DNA from: Piscinibacter gummiphilus
GTDB taxonomy: Bacteria; Pseudomonadota; Gammaproteobacteria; Burkholderiales; Burkholderiaceae_C
Direction of reading: 5' to 3'
Assembly: GCF_032681285.1 (NCBI RefSeq)
Contig: NZ_CP136336.1
Coordinates: 855,001-919,000 of the forward strand
DNA length: 64,000 bases
The position numbers and the translations under genes are program-made. Numbering within the stretch: the first letter of the stretch is position 1; each line of letters starts with the position of its first letter. Below, in pieces: positions 26,651-34,557 of the stretch. The notes beneath the pieces were generated by a model. That model did not search any database, had not been told where the DNA came from, and saw nothing but the letters and a program-made list of their open reading frames with translations.

Positions 26651-27613
26651 TCAGCGCTCGCGATCGGTGGAGTTGATGCGTTCGGTGCTGAGCACCGTGA
26701 TGGTCCGCTGGTTGCGTTCGACGAGAGAGCGTTGCTCCAGCACACGGTCGTTCAGGCGCAAGCGGCCGCGTACTTCGAAGTAGTTGGTGGCGAGGGACAC
26801 TCGGGTGATCTTGTCGGGGGATACGCCGGGCAATTGCGCCAGCAGGTCCTGCTGCTTCTTGAACGGGGTGCGTTGGCGATACTGGATCAGGCGCTCGGCG
26901 TCGCCCACGTTGAGGCCCGGAATGACCGCGGCGATGACTTCCCGCGAGGCCGTGTTGACGTTGATCGACGTCTCGGTCGGCAGCAGCACGACATATGGCT
27001 CGAGGCGCTGCAGTGCCTGCGCGTCGACGCCGAGCCAGGTGAGTTGCGAGATGCGCTTGGGCTGCAGCGGCGGGTTGGCCACCGCAGTGGCGGCGCCGGG
27101 CGGCACAATGGCGGCCTTCATGCCGGTGGCGAGGGTGTCGGCCACGCTGACGGCGATGTTGACGTTCTCGCACAGGCGGCGCAGCGCGTTGAGGTCGTTG
27201 GGCGAGACCTCGAACTTCGCATCGATGAGGTTGCGCAGGTTGAAGCGCGCCTGGGCATCGGTGATGGAGCCGGAGAGAAACGCTTCGGGCCCGTCGTCGG
27301 CGTTGTTGTCCTTGTCGGAGGCGAGGAAGGTCGAAAGCCGCGCCTCCGCAAGCGGCACCGCCCAAGGCTCGCCGAGGTGGTCCACCTGGCCTGCCGAGGG
27401 GCGTGCGTCTTCTTTCAGGATGAGGCCGGCCCAGTCGAGCGCGCCGGAGAGGATCCACGCCGACTGCGCCCGCGAGCGCTCGGCGGTCTCGACCTGCACC
27501 GCACGCCACTGCTGCCAGACCATCGACACCGCCAGCGTGGCCACGAGCGTCACGATGATCATGGCGAGCAGCAGGGCTGCACCGCGTTGTTGACGACGGG
27601 AGGGCTGTTTCAT
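26651..27613 (-). CDS. gspK: Type II secretion minor pseudopilin GspK
   Basis: 320 residues, the large minor pseudopilin that caps the pseudopilus tip. The prepilin-type leader is QQRGAALLLAMIIVTLVATL, cleaved after Gly, with the GspK-typical absence of Glu at +5 (position occupied by Leu/Ala). The large alpha domain contains ARFNLRNLID and the SINVNTASREVIAAVIPGL segment characteristic of GspK. The start overlaps the gspJ stop by four bases. Confidence 0.95.
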   Translation of the reverse strand: MKQPSRRQQRGAALLLAMIIVTLVATLAVSMVWQQWRAVQVETAERSRAQSAWILSGALDWAGLILKEDARPSAGQVDHLGEPWAVPLAEARLSTFLASDKDNNADDGPEAFLSGSITDAQARFNLRNLIDAKFEVSPNDLNALRRLCENVNIAVSVADTLATGMKAAIVPPGAATAVANPPLQPKRISQLTWLGVDAQALQRLEPYVVLLPTETSINVNTASREVIAAVIPGLNVGDAERLIQYRQRTPFKKQQDLLAQLPGVSPDKITRVSLATNYFEVRGRLRLNDRVLEQRSLVERNQRTITVLSTERINSTDRER

Positions 27614-28278
27614 TGCGGGCCGAGCGCGATGTCGCGCGTGATGCTGCCGGCAAATCCGCTGCCTTCGGCGAAGCTCAACACCACGCGCAGGGCCTTGAGC
27701 GGGTCGGTCTGCACGGGCGCCGAGGCGGCACCGGCTGGCGGTGTGGCACCGTCGGTCACGGTGTTGCCGCTGCTCGACTGGCAATTGCTCCACGCGTTGT
27801 CGCGGAAACAGTAGGCCTGCCACTCGGAGAGGCCGGTCACGGTGCGCAGCTGGCCCGACTCGTTGCCGATGAACTGCTGGCTCGTCATCCACTGGTCCTG
27901 CAAGGCCTGGGTGGTGGTGACCGGGTTGCCGGCCCAGCGCAACCAGGTGCCCCCGCGCAGCGACCACACCACCAGCTGCAGGCCGGTTTCGGCGCGGCGG
28001 GTCAGGCGCAGCGAGATGCCGTCGAAGGAGGGCATGGGCTGCGGCAGGGCGCCGCTGTCCTGCATGGCTTCGAGGTCCTGCTGGAACTGCGCGAGCACGG
28101 TGTTGAGCTTGAGCAGCTTCTCCATGCGGTCCTGGCTCGCGTTGCGCGTACTGACGATGCTGTCGACACCTTGCCACGCCATCACGGCGAGGATGGCCAT
28201 GATGAACATCGCAACCAGCACTTCCACCAGCGTGAAGCCGGTTTGGCGTGGGAGGCTTCGGCGTTGCACGTGGTGCAT
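27610..28278 (-). CDS. gspJ: Type II secretion minor pseudopilin GspJ
   Basis: 222 residues. The leader peptidase site is QTG|FTLVEVLVAMFIMAIL with Glu at +5 of the mature protein. The remaining part is a beta-rich pseudopilin domain with WQGVDSI and the RRAETGLQLVVWSLRGG segment. It builds the tip complex with GspI and GspK. It starts 3 bases after gspI ends. Confidence 0.94.
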   Translation of the reverse strand: MHHVQRRSLPRQTGFTLVEVLVAMFIMAILAVMAWQGVDSIVSTRNASQDRMEKLLKLNTVLAQFQQDLEAMQDSGALPQPMPSFDGISLRLTRRAETGLQLVVWSLRGGTWLRWAGNPVTTTQALQDQWMTSQQFIGNESGQLRTVTGLSEWQAYCFRDNAWSNCQSSSGNTVTDGATPPAGAASAPVQTDPLKALRVVLSFAEGSGFAGSITRDIALGPQ

Positions 28279-28281
28279 GCT

Positions 28282-28644
28282 TCAGCGCCCCAACACGGTG
28301 GAGATCGTCAACACGGGCTGGCCTGCTTCGGTGAAGACCTGCGCGTCGGCGCGCAAGAAGTTGGGGTTGGGTGTGCGCTTGGACACCAGCTTGCCCTTGT
28401 AGAGCGCCCCCATCTGCTCGCACTGGAACTCGAACTCCGTGGGCACCTGGAAGAAGCGGGTCAGCTTCAGCTCGGTGAGCTGGTTCTCGGCGCACCACTG
28501 CGCCGCGGTCACCTCGACGATGCGCTGCGAGTTGTCGGCCAGTGCGCCAGCCGCCTTGATGCCCGCACCGAGCGTCACCGCGACGATCGCCAGGGCGACC
28601 ATCACCTCGATCAGGGTGAACCCGGTGTTGGGGCGACGCATCAT
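28282..28644 (-). CDS. gspI: Type II secretion minor pseudopilin GspI
   Basis: 120 residues with the short leader MMRRPNTG followed by FTLIEVMVALAIVAV, giving Glu at +5. The AAQWCAENQL segment is the family hallmark of GspI. It overlaps the gspH stop by four bases. It nucleates the pseudopilus tip with GspJ. Confidence 0.95.
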   Translation of the reverse strand: MMRRPNTGFTLIEVMVALAIVAVTLGAGIKAAGALADNSQRIVEVTAAQWCAENQLTELKLTRFFQVPTEFEFQCEQMGALYKGKLVSKRTPNPNFLRADAQVFTEAGQPVLTISTVLGR

Positions 28645-29174
28645 GGTGGGGTGTTGGCGCTGTCGTTGTCGATCACGGCGAAGGGGCCGAGGCCGTCGGT
28701 GGCCAGCGCGAGGCGCTGGTTCTCCAGTCTGAGCACGATGCGTTGCGGCGGGATGAAAGGCTCCGGGCCGAGCGTGATCGCCGTGGCACCGACGATCTCG
28801 GCGGAGACGCCGTCGCCCATCCAGTTCGCAGGGAATTCACCCGGGTTGGTGAGCCCCTTGAATTCGAAGCCTTCGTTCTGTGCTTCGTGGCGCGGCTCCC
28901 AGCGCACCGGGATGCCGGAGGCGCGCGATTCGGCGCGCGCCGATTCCAGCAGGGCCACGAGGCGCGCGGCCTCGTTCTCGAGCTGGGTGCTGGCCGGGTC
29001 TCGAAGCGACAGGCTGATGAGGCCGGCGGCGATGGCGATCAGCGAGATCACCACCATCAGTTCGATCAGGGTGAAGCCGCGGGCTCCCCTGAAGCGGGCT
29101 TTACTGCCAGGAGCCGATCTCGGCGTCCTTGCCTTCGCCGCCGACCTGGCCGTCGGCACCAAAGCTGTAGACAT
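28641..29174 (-). CDS. gspH: Type II secretion minor pseudopilin GspH
   Basis: 177 residues. The prepilin signature is GARG|FTLIELMVVISLIAIAAG; the ESARAESRASGIPVRW segment follows in the usual place. The leader is unusually long (33 residues from the ATG at 29174) because there is no start codon between the gspG stop and the FTLIE motif. The gene therefore overlaps gspG by 74 bases. TTG and GTG codons at 29162 and 29159 are alternative starts with equally weak ribosome sites. Confidence 0.88.
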   Translation of the reverse strand: MSTALVPTARSAAKARTPRSAPGSKARFRGARGFTLIELMVVISLIAIAAGLISLSLRDPASTQLENEAARLVALLESARAESRASGIPVRWEPRHEAQNEGFEFKGLTNPGEFPANWMGDGVSAEIVGATAITLGPEPFIPPQRIVLRLENQRLALATDGLGPFAVIDNDSANTPP

Positions 29175-29541
29175 CGATCTCGCCTTTCACGCCGGGGTTG
29201 GCGTATTGGTACGGACGGCCCCAGGGGTCGTTCTGGAGCTTGGGAAGGTAGGGCCGCCAGTTGGGGGGCACGGCGCCGGTGGTGGGCTTGGTGACCAGTG
29301 CCTGCAGGCCTTGTTCGCCAGTGGGGTAGCGCTGGTTGTCGAGCTTGTAGAGCTTGAGTGCCTGCATGATGTTGCCGACGTCGGTGCGGGCCGCGGTCAC
29401 GCGCGCATCGTCAGCGCGGTCGAGCACGTTGGGGGCAATGAGCGCTGCCAGCACGCCGATGATCACGAGCACCACCATCAGCTCGATGAGGGTGAAGCCG
29501 CGTACGCGGCGTGGCGTGGATGACGAAGCGGAAGATTTCAT
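29101..29541 (-). CDS. gspG: Type II secretion major pseudopilin GspG
   Basis: 146 residues from the ATG at 29541. Leader ending RRVRG, then FTLIELMVVLVIIGVLAALIAPNV. The C-terminal part has the calcium-site style sequence of GspG: NDPWGRPYQYANPG, then DVYSFGADGQVGGEGKDAEIGSW. It is the main subunit of the pseudopilus and the first gene of the minus-strand gsp operon. A start 13 codons further upstream (29580) is in frame but would run into the divergent gspC region. Confidence 0.96.
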   Translation of the reverse strand: MKSSASSSTPRRVRGFTLIELMVVLVIIGVLAALIAPNVLDRADDARVTAARTDVGNIMQALKLYKLDNQRYPTGEQGLQALVTKPTTGAVPPNWRPYLPKLQNDPWGRPYQYANPGVKGEIDVYSFGADGQVGGEGKDAEIGSWQ

Positions 29542-29589
29542 GTCTTGCACGGATGGCTTGCAAACGGGGCGTTGAATCATAATCGTCCG
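29542..29589. promoter_or_regulatory. Divergent gspG/gspC control region
   Basis: Only 48 bases separate the two starts, so promoters for both directions must overlap each other or the gene starts. A CATAAT (29577-29582 region) reads toward gspC and its complement TATGAT-type sequence reads toward gspG, but neither has a good -35 at 17 bases. The arrangement implies shared control of gspC and gspG-F; the exact boxes are uncertain. Confidence 0.35.
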
Positions 29590-30183
29590 ATGATGGCGCG
29601 ATTGTCAGCTTTCGTGATCTGGGCTTTGGTGGCTGCGGCCCTTGTTTTCTGGGGTATGCGCCTCGTGGTGCGAGCCGACCCGGTGCCGCTGAACGCGGCC
29701 GTGGTTGGTGAAAGTACCAGTGCGCGTGGCGACCTCTCGCGTCTCTTTGGTGCCGAACCTGTAGCACAAGTTGCAGCGGCGCCCGCCGCCAGCACGCGTT
29801 TCCGTCTGCTGGGGGTGATGGCAGCAAAACCCGCTCCCGAAGGCATGACTCCCGGTGTGGCGCTGATCTCGATCGATGGCAAGCCGGCGCGGGCCTTCAG
29901 CGCCGGTGCTCGCATCGAAGATCAACTGGTGCTGCAAAACGTGAGCCTGCGCACGGCGTCGATCGGTGTCGACAAAGGCCCTACGTCTTTCGTCCTCGAG
30001 TTGCCGGCCTTGCCGCCTCCGGCCACCGGAACCTTGCCCCGCGCGACGATGGACTCTCCGGGCGCAGCGCCACTAGGGCCCCCGATCTCGGTGCCGGGGT
30101 TTCCCGCGCCGGGCGCCCAGGTGCCGCCGCCCGCGACGCCGCGGGCCGTGCCTTCGCGCGGCGTCCCTGGCAACGCCCGATGA
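29590..30183 (+). CDS. gspC: Type II secretion protein GspC
   Basis: 197 residues: one N-terminal membrane helix (about 5-27, FVIWALVAAALVFWGMRLVV), then the periplasmic homology region (about 65-140: FRLLGVMAAKP, then GVALISIDGKPARAFSAGARI, LVLQNVSLRTASI). A Pro-rich tail replaces the PDZ domain of longer GspC. The homology region links the inner platform to GspD. It is encoded apart from the other gsp genes on the opposite strand. Two consecutive ATGs (29590, 29593) can start it. Confidence 0.93.
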   Translation: MMARLSAFVIWALVAAALVFWGMRLVVRADPVPLNAAVVGESTSARGDLSRLFGAEPVAQVAAAPAASTRFRLLGVMAAKPAPEGMTPGVALISIDGKPARAFSAGARIEDQLVLQNVSLRTASIGVDKGPTSFVLELPALPPPATGTLPRATMDSPGAAPLGPPISVPGFPAPGAQVPPPATPRAVPSRGVPGNAR

Positions 30184-30188
30184 ACCGC

Positions 30189-30206
30189 GGCTCGCGCTGG
30201 CGAGCC
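30189..30206. terminator. GC-rich hairpin between convergent gspC and the CobT-like gene
   Basis: A perfect 7-bp stem (GGCTCGC with GCGAGCC) around a GCTG loop fills the 28-base gap between the two converging genes. There is no T-run on either strand, so if it terminates it does so weakly or with Rho. Confidence 0.35.
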
Positions 30207-30211
30207 TCGCG

Positions 30212-31276
30212 TCAGAGTTTGCCGGGCCCCGAGTTGGGCATGTCCGCAGGCTGAGAGGGCCCTGCGTCCTCACCCTCGGCCACTTCGGTGAGCAGCGCGG
30301 CCGAACTCAGCAACAGCGGGAATGACAGCGTGGCGCCGGTGCCGTCGGTGCTTTCCATGCCCAGCTCCAGCAGGGCCAGGGACTTGAACAACCCGAGCGC
30401 CACCGTGAGTCCCGGGTGCCCGTGGCTGCGCGAGAAGACGCAGTATTCAGTGACCGTGGGCGCGATGCGCGCGGCCACCATCAGCGCAGCGCAGGCCGGC
30501 ATGCCGTCGACCATGATGAGACGCCGCTTGCTCGACGCGACGAGCATCACGCCGACCATCATCGCGATCTCGAAACCGCCATACGCGGCCAGCACTTCGA
30601 CCGGGTCGCTCAGGTCGCGGTGCCGCACCTGGGCCGCCTGCAGCACCATCATCAGCCGGGCCTCGTCTTCCGGCACCATGATCGGCGTGGTGACGAGGTT
30701 GTGGATCGGCTCGTTGGCCAGTGCCGAGAGCACCAGCGCGGCGCTTTCGTGCGAGCCGACGCCGACACCGGCGCACGCGATCAGGTTGCCGGTCATCGCG
30801 TCGGCGATTTCCATGCCGGCGCGGATCGCCGCGTGTGCCTGGTCGAGCGTCATCGCCATGTTGACCCGGCAGTTGCGGGTGCCGTGGGCGATCTTGCGCG
30901 ACATCAACCGTGGGTGCGGGGCCACCGTTTCGGCCACGCCGCAGTCGACGACGTTCAGGTCCATGCCCTGGATGCGCGCGAACACCGCCACGGGCAGCTG
31001 CGAACTCAGCAGGCCCTGCACCAGCTTCGCCGTGGAGGTCTGGTTGGGCGCTCCGATCCCGTCGACCGCCAGCCCGTGATCCGATGCAAACAACGCGATC
31101 TGCGGCGCCCGGAAGCGTGGCTTGAGCGAGTTCTGGATCAGGCCGAGGCGGATCGCCAGAGGCTCCAGTTCACCGAGCTGGCCGACGGTGTCGCTGCGCC
31201 GCTTCAGCTTGTCGCGCAGTGCCCGCTCGAGCAACGGGTTGGCGGTGGGAGCGATGAGCGATCGGCTGACGGGCAT
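30212..31276 (-). CDS. Divergent CobT-family (nicotinate mononucleotide:base phosphoribosyltransferase) protein
   Basis: 354 residues, the size of CobT, which attaches ribose phosphate to the lower-ligand base of cobalamin. Family landmarks are FASDHGLAVDG (62-73), NVVDCGVAET, DPVEVLAAYGGFEIAMMVG (224-242), LIMVDGMPACAALMVAA (253-269) and the final GTGATLSFPLL. However, the two catalytic motifs are altered. The GEMGIGNTT loop of CobT reads CAGVGVGSHES at 168-178. The GEGTGA loop that carries the catalytic Glu reads TDGTGA at 310-315, with Asp. The fold assignment is therefore firm but the reaction is not. No other cobalamin gene is nearby; neighbours are gspC and ilvA. Confidence 0.75.
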   Translation of the reverse strand: MPVSRSLIAPTANPLLERALRDKLKRRSDTVGQLGELEPLAIRLGLIQNSLKPRFRAPQIALFASDHGLAVDGIGAPNQTSTAKLVQGLLSSQLPVAVFARIQGMDLNVVDCGVAETVAPHPRLMSRKIAHGTRNCRVNMAMTLDQAHAAIRAGMEIADAMTGNLIACAGVGVGSHESAALVLSALANEPIHNLVTTPIMVPEDEARLMMVLQAAQVRHRDLSDPVEVLAAYGGFEIAMMVGVMLVASSKRRLIMVDGMPACAALMVAARIAPTVTEYCVFSRSHGHPGLTVALGLFKSLALLELGMESTDGTGATLSFPLLLSSAALLTEVAEGEDAGPSQPADMPNSGPGKL

Positions 31277-31345
31277 GGCAAGGTCGGCTGGAAAGTCGAT
31301 GCGGCCGGAAGGGTTGTGTCGGGATTGTGAGGCTTCAGCCCAGCC

Positions 31346-32917
31346 TTACCGCAGGAAGAGCCGGTAGGCCGGGTTGTCGGTCTCGTCGACCCACGGGTAG
31401 CTCAGCCCTTCCAGGAAACCCTTGAATGCCTTTTTGTCGCCGCGGGGCACTTGGATGCCGACCAGGATGCGGCCGTAGTCCGCGCCCTGGTTGCGGTAGT
31501 GGAAGAGGCTGATGTTCCAGCTGGGATGCATGCTCGAGAGGAATTGCATCAGGGCGCCGGGCCGCTCGGGGAAGACGAAGCGGTAGAGGCGTTCGTCGCG
31601 TGCGAGTTCACTGCGTCCGCCCACCATGTGGCGCAGGTGCTGTTTGGCCAGCTCGTCGTGCGTGAGGTCGACGGTGGCGAAACCGTGCTTCGTGAAACCG
31701 CGGGTGAGCTTCTCTGACTCTCCGCGGTTGCTTGTGGCCAGACCCACGAACACGTGCGCCTGCTTGTCGTCGGAGATGCGGTAGTTGAACTCGGTGACGC
31801 TGCGCGGGCCGATGAGTTCGCAGAAGCGCTTGAAGCTGCCCCGCTCCTCAGGGATCGTGACGGCGAACACGGCTTCGCGTTCCTCGCCCACCTCGGCGCG
31901 TTCGGCCACGAAGCGCAGGCGGTCGAAGTTCATGTTGGCGCCGCAGGTGATGGCGACCAGCGTCTTGCCCTTCAGCTTGTGGGTCTCGGTGTACTGCTTG
32001 ATGGCGGCGACACCCAGGGCGCCGGCAGGCTCGAGGATGCTGCGCGTGTCCTGGAAGACGTCCTTGATGGCGGCGCAGACGGCGTCGGTGTCGACGATCA
32101 CGTAGTCGTCGACCAGGGCGCGGGTAAGGCGGAACGTCTCCTCGCCCACGAGCTTCACGGCGGTGCCGTCGGAGAAGAGACCGACCTCGGCAAGCTGTAC
32201 ACGCTTGCCGGCCCTGACCGAGCGCACCATGGCGTCGGAATCGGTGGTCTGCACGCCAATGACCTTGATCTCGGGGCGCACCGATTTGATGTACGCCGCC
32301 ACGCCAGACACGAGGCCTCCGCCGCCGATGGCGACGAAGACGGCGTCGATGGGCGTTTGCAGCTGACGCAGGATCTCCATCGCGATCGTGCCCTGGCCCG
32401 CAATGACGTCGGGGTCATCGAAGGGGTGGACGAAAGTCAGGTGTTGCTTGCGCTCGAGTTCGAGGGCGTGGAGGTAGGCGTCGGAGTAGCTCTCGCCGTG
32501 CAGCACCACCTCGCCGCCGAGTGCACGCACCGCGTCGATCTTGAGCTTCGGCGTGGTCACCGGCATCACGATCAGGGCCTTGCAGCCCAGGCGATGGGCG
32601 CCAAGTGCCACACCCTGGGCGTGGTTGCCCGCCGATGCGCAGATCACGCCCCGCTTGAGCTGGGCCTCGTTCAGCCCGGACATCTTGTTGTAGGCCCCCC
32701 GCAGCTTGAAGCTGAAGACGGGCTGCGTGTCTTCCCGTTTGAGCCACACGTGGTTGCCCAGGCGCCGTGAAAGATTCTTCGCGGGCTCAAGCGCCGATTC
32801 GATGGCGACGTCGTAGACGCGCGCGGTCAGGATCTTCTGCAGGTAGCCGGCCAGGCCGATGTCGTCCCTGGGCGCCTTGGTTCGGCGTTTGGACGTGGGG
32901 CGAACGGGGCCGGTCAT
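31346..32917 (-). CDS. ilvA: Threonine ammonia-lyase, biosynthetic type
   Basis: 523 residues. It converts threonine to 2-oxobutyrate, the first step to isoleucine, using PLP. The PLP lysine is K71 in FSFKLRGAYNKM, the phosphate-binding loop is the tetraglycine-type VAIGGGGLVSG, and SAGNHAQGVALGA is the substrate loop. Two ACT-like regulatory domains follow (about 340-420 and 435-520), so it should be feedback-inhibited by isoleucine. The ATG at 32917 has AGGAG seven bases upstream; the frame's extension to 33340 is spurious. A strong hairpin terminator and possible promoter lie upstream on the same strand. Confidence 0.96.
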   Translation of the reverse strand: MTGPVRPTSKRRTKAPRDDIGLAGYLQKILTARVYDVAIESALEPAKNLSRRLGNHVWLKREDTQPVFSFKLRGAYNKMSGLNEAQLKRGVICASAGNHAQGVALGAHRLGCKALIVMPVTTPKLKIDAVRALGGEVVLHGESYSDAYLHALELERKQHLTFVHPFDDPDVIAGQGTIAMEILRQLQTPIDAVFVAIGGGGLVSGVAAYIKSVRPEIKVIGVQTTDSDAMVRSVRAGKRVQLAEVGLFSDGTAVKLVGEETFRLTRALVDDYVIVDTDAVCAAIKDVFQDTRSILEPAGALGVAAIKQYTETHKLKGKTLVAITCGANMNFDRLRFVAERAEVGEEREAVFAVTIPEERGSFKRFCELIGPRSVTEFNYRISDDKQAHVFVGLATSNRGESEKLTRGFTKHGFATVDLTHDELAKQHLRHMVGGRSELARDERLYRFVFPERPGALMQFLSSMHPSWNISLFHYRNQGADYGRILVGIQVPRGDKKAFKGFLEGLSYPWVDETDNPAYRLFLR

Positions 32918-32989
32918 GGCTGCTCCTGGGAGATACGGCGGGGGAAGAAAGGGCGCCGGATCATAAGGCAGGGCCTCCGCGCTGCCGCC

Positions 32990-33097
32990 CCAAGAAAAAA
33001 GCCCAAGGCATTGCTGCCTTGGGCTGAATCCACCAATGGAGGAGGTGGAGGAGACAAACGGTGATGTGCGCCTTGCGGTACAGGGTTCACATCGATG
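32990..33097 (-). ncRNA. Candidate small RNA or transcription-attenuation leader upstream of ilvA
   Basis: Reading leftward, a sigma70-like promoter (33104-33132) is followed by about 70 unstructured bases, a pyrimidine stretch with repeated CCTCC/CCTCCTCC motifs (33037-33054) and a textbook intrinsic terminator (32995-33024). The terminator lies about 80 bases before the ilvA start, so transcripts ending there would be ~100 nt. CCTCC motifs can pair with Shine-Dalgarno sequences, as in the CCUCCUCCC-motif small RNAs of alpha- and betaproteobacteria. Alternatively this is an attenuator for ilvA. A short in-frame peptide (MRTSTLLSIDVNPV..., with five consecutive Pro) could be read in this leader. 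Function is inferred. Confidence 0.45.
32995..33024 (-). terminator. Strong intrinsic terminator upstream of ilvA (minus strand)
   Basis: On the minus strand GCCCAAGGCA pairs perfectly with TGCCTTGGGC (10 bp) around a GCAA tetraloop and is followed directly by TTTTTT. It points leftward, toward ilvA, and no protein gene ends just before it. It therefore terminates either a small RNA or a leader of the ilvA transcript. Confidence 0.85.
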
Positions 33098-33103
33098 GAC
33101 AAG

Positions 33104-33132
33104 AGTGTACTCGTGCGCATGTTGCGCTGCAA
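33104..33132 (-). promoter_or_regulatory. Putative sigma70 promoter for the ilvA leader/small RNA
   Basis: On the minus strand TTGCAG (33127-33132) and TACACT (33104-33109) are separated by exactly 17 bases. The -10 matches consensus at four of six positions, the -35 at three. A transcript from here would start near 33097 and meet the terminator at 33024-32995. Confidence 0.4.
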
Positions 33133-33212
33133 TAAATTTTGCCCACCCAATCGGGTGAGGCGAGGGGCCGCACAATCTGCGGCTTCGACGACTGAGAACA
33201 GTGGAATTCAGC

Positions 33213-33635
33213 ATGGAATGCACGATCAACTGGGTGCCCTCTGGGGGCATGACGTTCGTGGCCGAAACCGGCAGTGGCCACGTGCTCGCGATGGACGGCG
33301 CCCCCGAAGGCGGTGGTCGCAACCTGGCGCCGCGGCCCATGGAAACGGTGCTGGCCGGGACGGGCGCATGCGCCGCCTATGACGTTGTGCTGATCCTCAA
33401 ACGCGGCCGGCACGACGTGCGAGGCTGTCAGGCCAAGCTGACCTCGGAGCGGGCCCAGACCGACCCCAAGGTTTTCACGCGCATCAACATGCACTTCGTG
33501 ATTTCAGGCAAGGCATTGCCGGAGCAGGCGGTGCAGCGTGCCATCCAGATGTCGCACGAGAAGTACTGTTCGGCAAGTGCCATGCTGGCCAAGACAGCAA
33601 ACATCACGACCAGCTACGAGATCGTCGAGGCCTGA
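33213..33635 (+). CDS. OsmC/YhfA-family protein
   Basis: 140 residues of the OsmC superfamily, small cytoplasmic homodimers that include peroxide-reducing enzymes. Both conserved Cys are present: C53 in GTGACAAYDVV and C119 in HEKYCSASAML. The sequence GGRNLAPRPMETVLAGTGAC is close to the YhfA group, whose role is less clear than that of OsmC/Ohr. ATG at 33213 preferred; an in-frame GTG lies 12 bases upstream. It is divergent from the ilvA leader and convergent with coq7 (11 bases between stops). Confidence 0.88.
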   Translation: MECTINWVPSGGMTFVAETGSGHVLAMDGAPEGGGRNLAPRPMETVLAGTGACAAYDVVLILKRGRHDVRGCQAKLTSERAQTDPKVFTRINMHFVISGKALPEQAVQRAIQMSHEKYCSASAMLAKTANITTSYEIVEA

Positions 33636-33646
33636 GCTGCCGACGA

Positions 33647-34300
33647 TCAGAGGTGGTGCGCGGTGGACGTCATGACCTTGGCGGCCGCGCGCATCGCCCA
33701 CCGGACCGGTGCGGGCAACTGTGCCGCACCGGCTTGACGCGCTTGAGCGCCGTGCTGGGCCTCGTCGAACTTCATTTGCTCGACGATGGCACGCGAGGCG
33801 GTGTCTGACTCGGGCAGGCGGTCGAGGTGAGACGCGAGGTGCTGCTCCACTTGCGCTTCAGTTTCGACCACGAAGCCGAGGCTCGTGGCGTCACCAATGC
33901 GGCCGGCGACGAGCCCGATGCCAAAGGCGCCTGCGTACCACAACGGGTTGAGCAAGCTTGGGCGAGCGTTGAGTTCTCGCAGGCGCTGCTGCGTCCATGC
34001 GAGGTGATCGGTCTCTTCGCGTGCGGCCTGCCGAAAACTCTCGCGCAGGGCGGGGTGGCGGGTGGCCACCAATTGGGCGTTGTAGAGCGCCTGGGCGCAG
34101 ATTTCCCCAACGTGGTTCACGCGCATCAGCGACGCCGACAGCTTTGATTCGTCCGCACTCAAGGGCTGAGGGTTTTCCTTGGGGGTTGGCGTAGGCCGCG
34201 CTGCCGTATGAGCTCCCGAGAGCGTCCGCAATGCGTTGTCGACGGCGTTGATCCAATCGTCAATCCGGGAGCGAGGGCGTGCGGTCTGTGTGCGCGTCAT
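33647..34300 (-). CDS. coq7: 3-demethoxyubiquinol 3-hydroxylase (Coq7)
   Basis: 217 residues. It hydroxylates 3-demethoxyubiquinol in ubiquinone synthesis with a diiron centre at the inner membrane. All six metal ligands are visible: E66 (VNHVGEICA), E96 and H99 (REETDHLAW), E148 ([11 protein letters not shown]), E180 and H183 (KFDEAQHG). The hydrophobic stretch [13 protein letters not shown] would lie in the membrane. Betaproteobacteria use Coq7 in place of UbiF, consistent with the assignment. ATG start at 34300. Confidence 0.96.
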   Translation of the reverse strand: MTRTQTARPRSRIDDWINAVDNALRTLSGAHTAARPTPTPKENPQPLSADESKLSASLMRVNHVGEICAQALYNAQLVATRHPALRESFRQAAREETDHLAWTQQRLRELNARPSLLNPLWYAGAFGIGLVAGRIGDATSLGFVVETEAQVEQHLASHLDRLPESDTASRAIVEQMKFDEAQHGAQARQAGAAQLPAPVRWAMRAAAKVMTSTAHHL

Positions 34301-34557
34301 GCCCCCGAGATTACCCTAGGCAGGGCGACGTTTTTCATGCGTCTTTTTGACGTGGATTCATGGGTGATTCCATGGTGTTTGCAGGCTCATTTTTCTCGTT
34401 GTTCGGGGACAACATTTGCCTCTGATTTGCGGTTGTCACGCTTTGCAGCGAATGGGCCCTCTGGTGGAATACGCCAACTTCCGCTGAGGAGTTCGGCCCG
34501 GTGCACCCAAGGGGGAGAGACCGGGACCACTTGTGTTCAACCTAGGAGATAGTCGCA

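Noticed and set aside
30212-31276. Confident assignment as cobalamin-pathway CobT
   Set aside because: Both catalytic loops are altered and no cobalamin gene is nearby, so only family membership is claimed.
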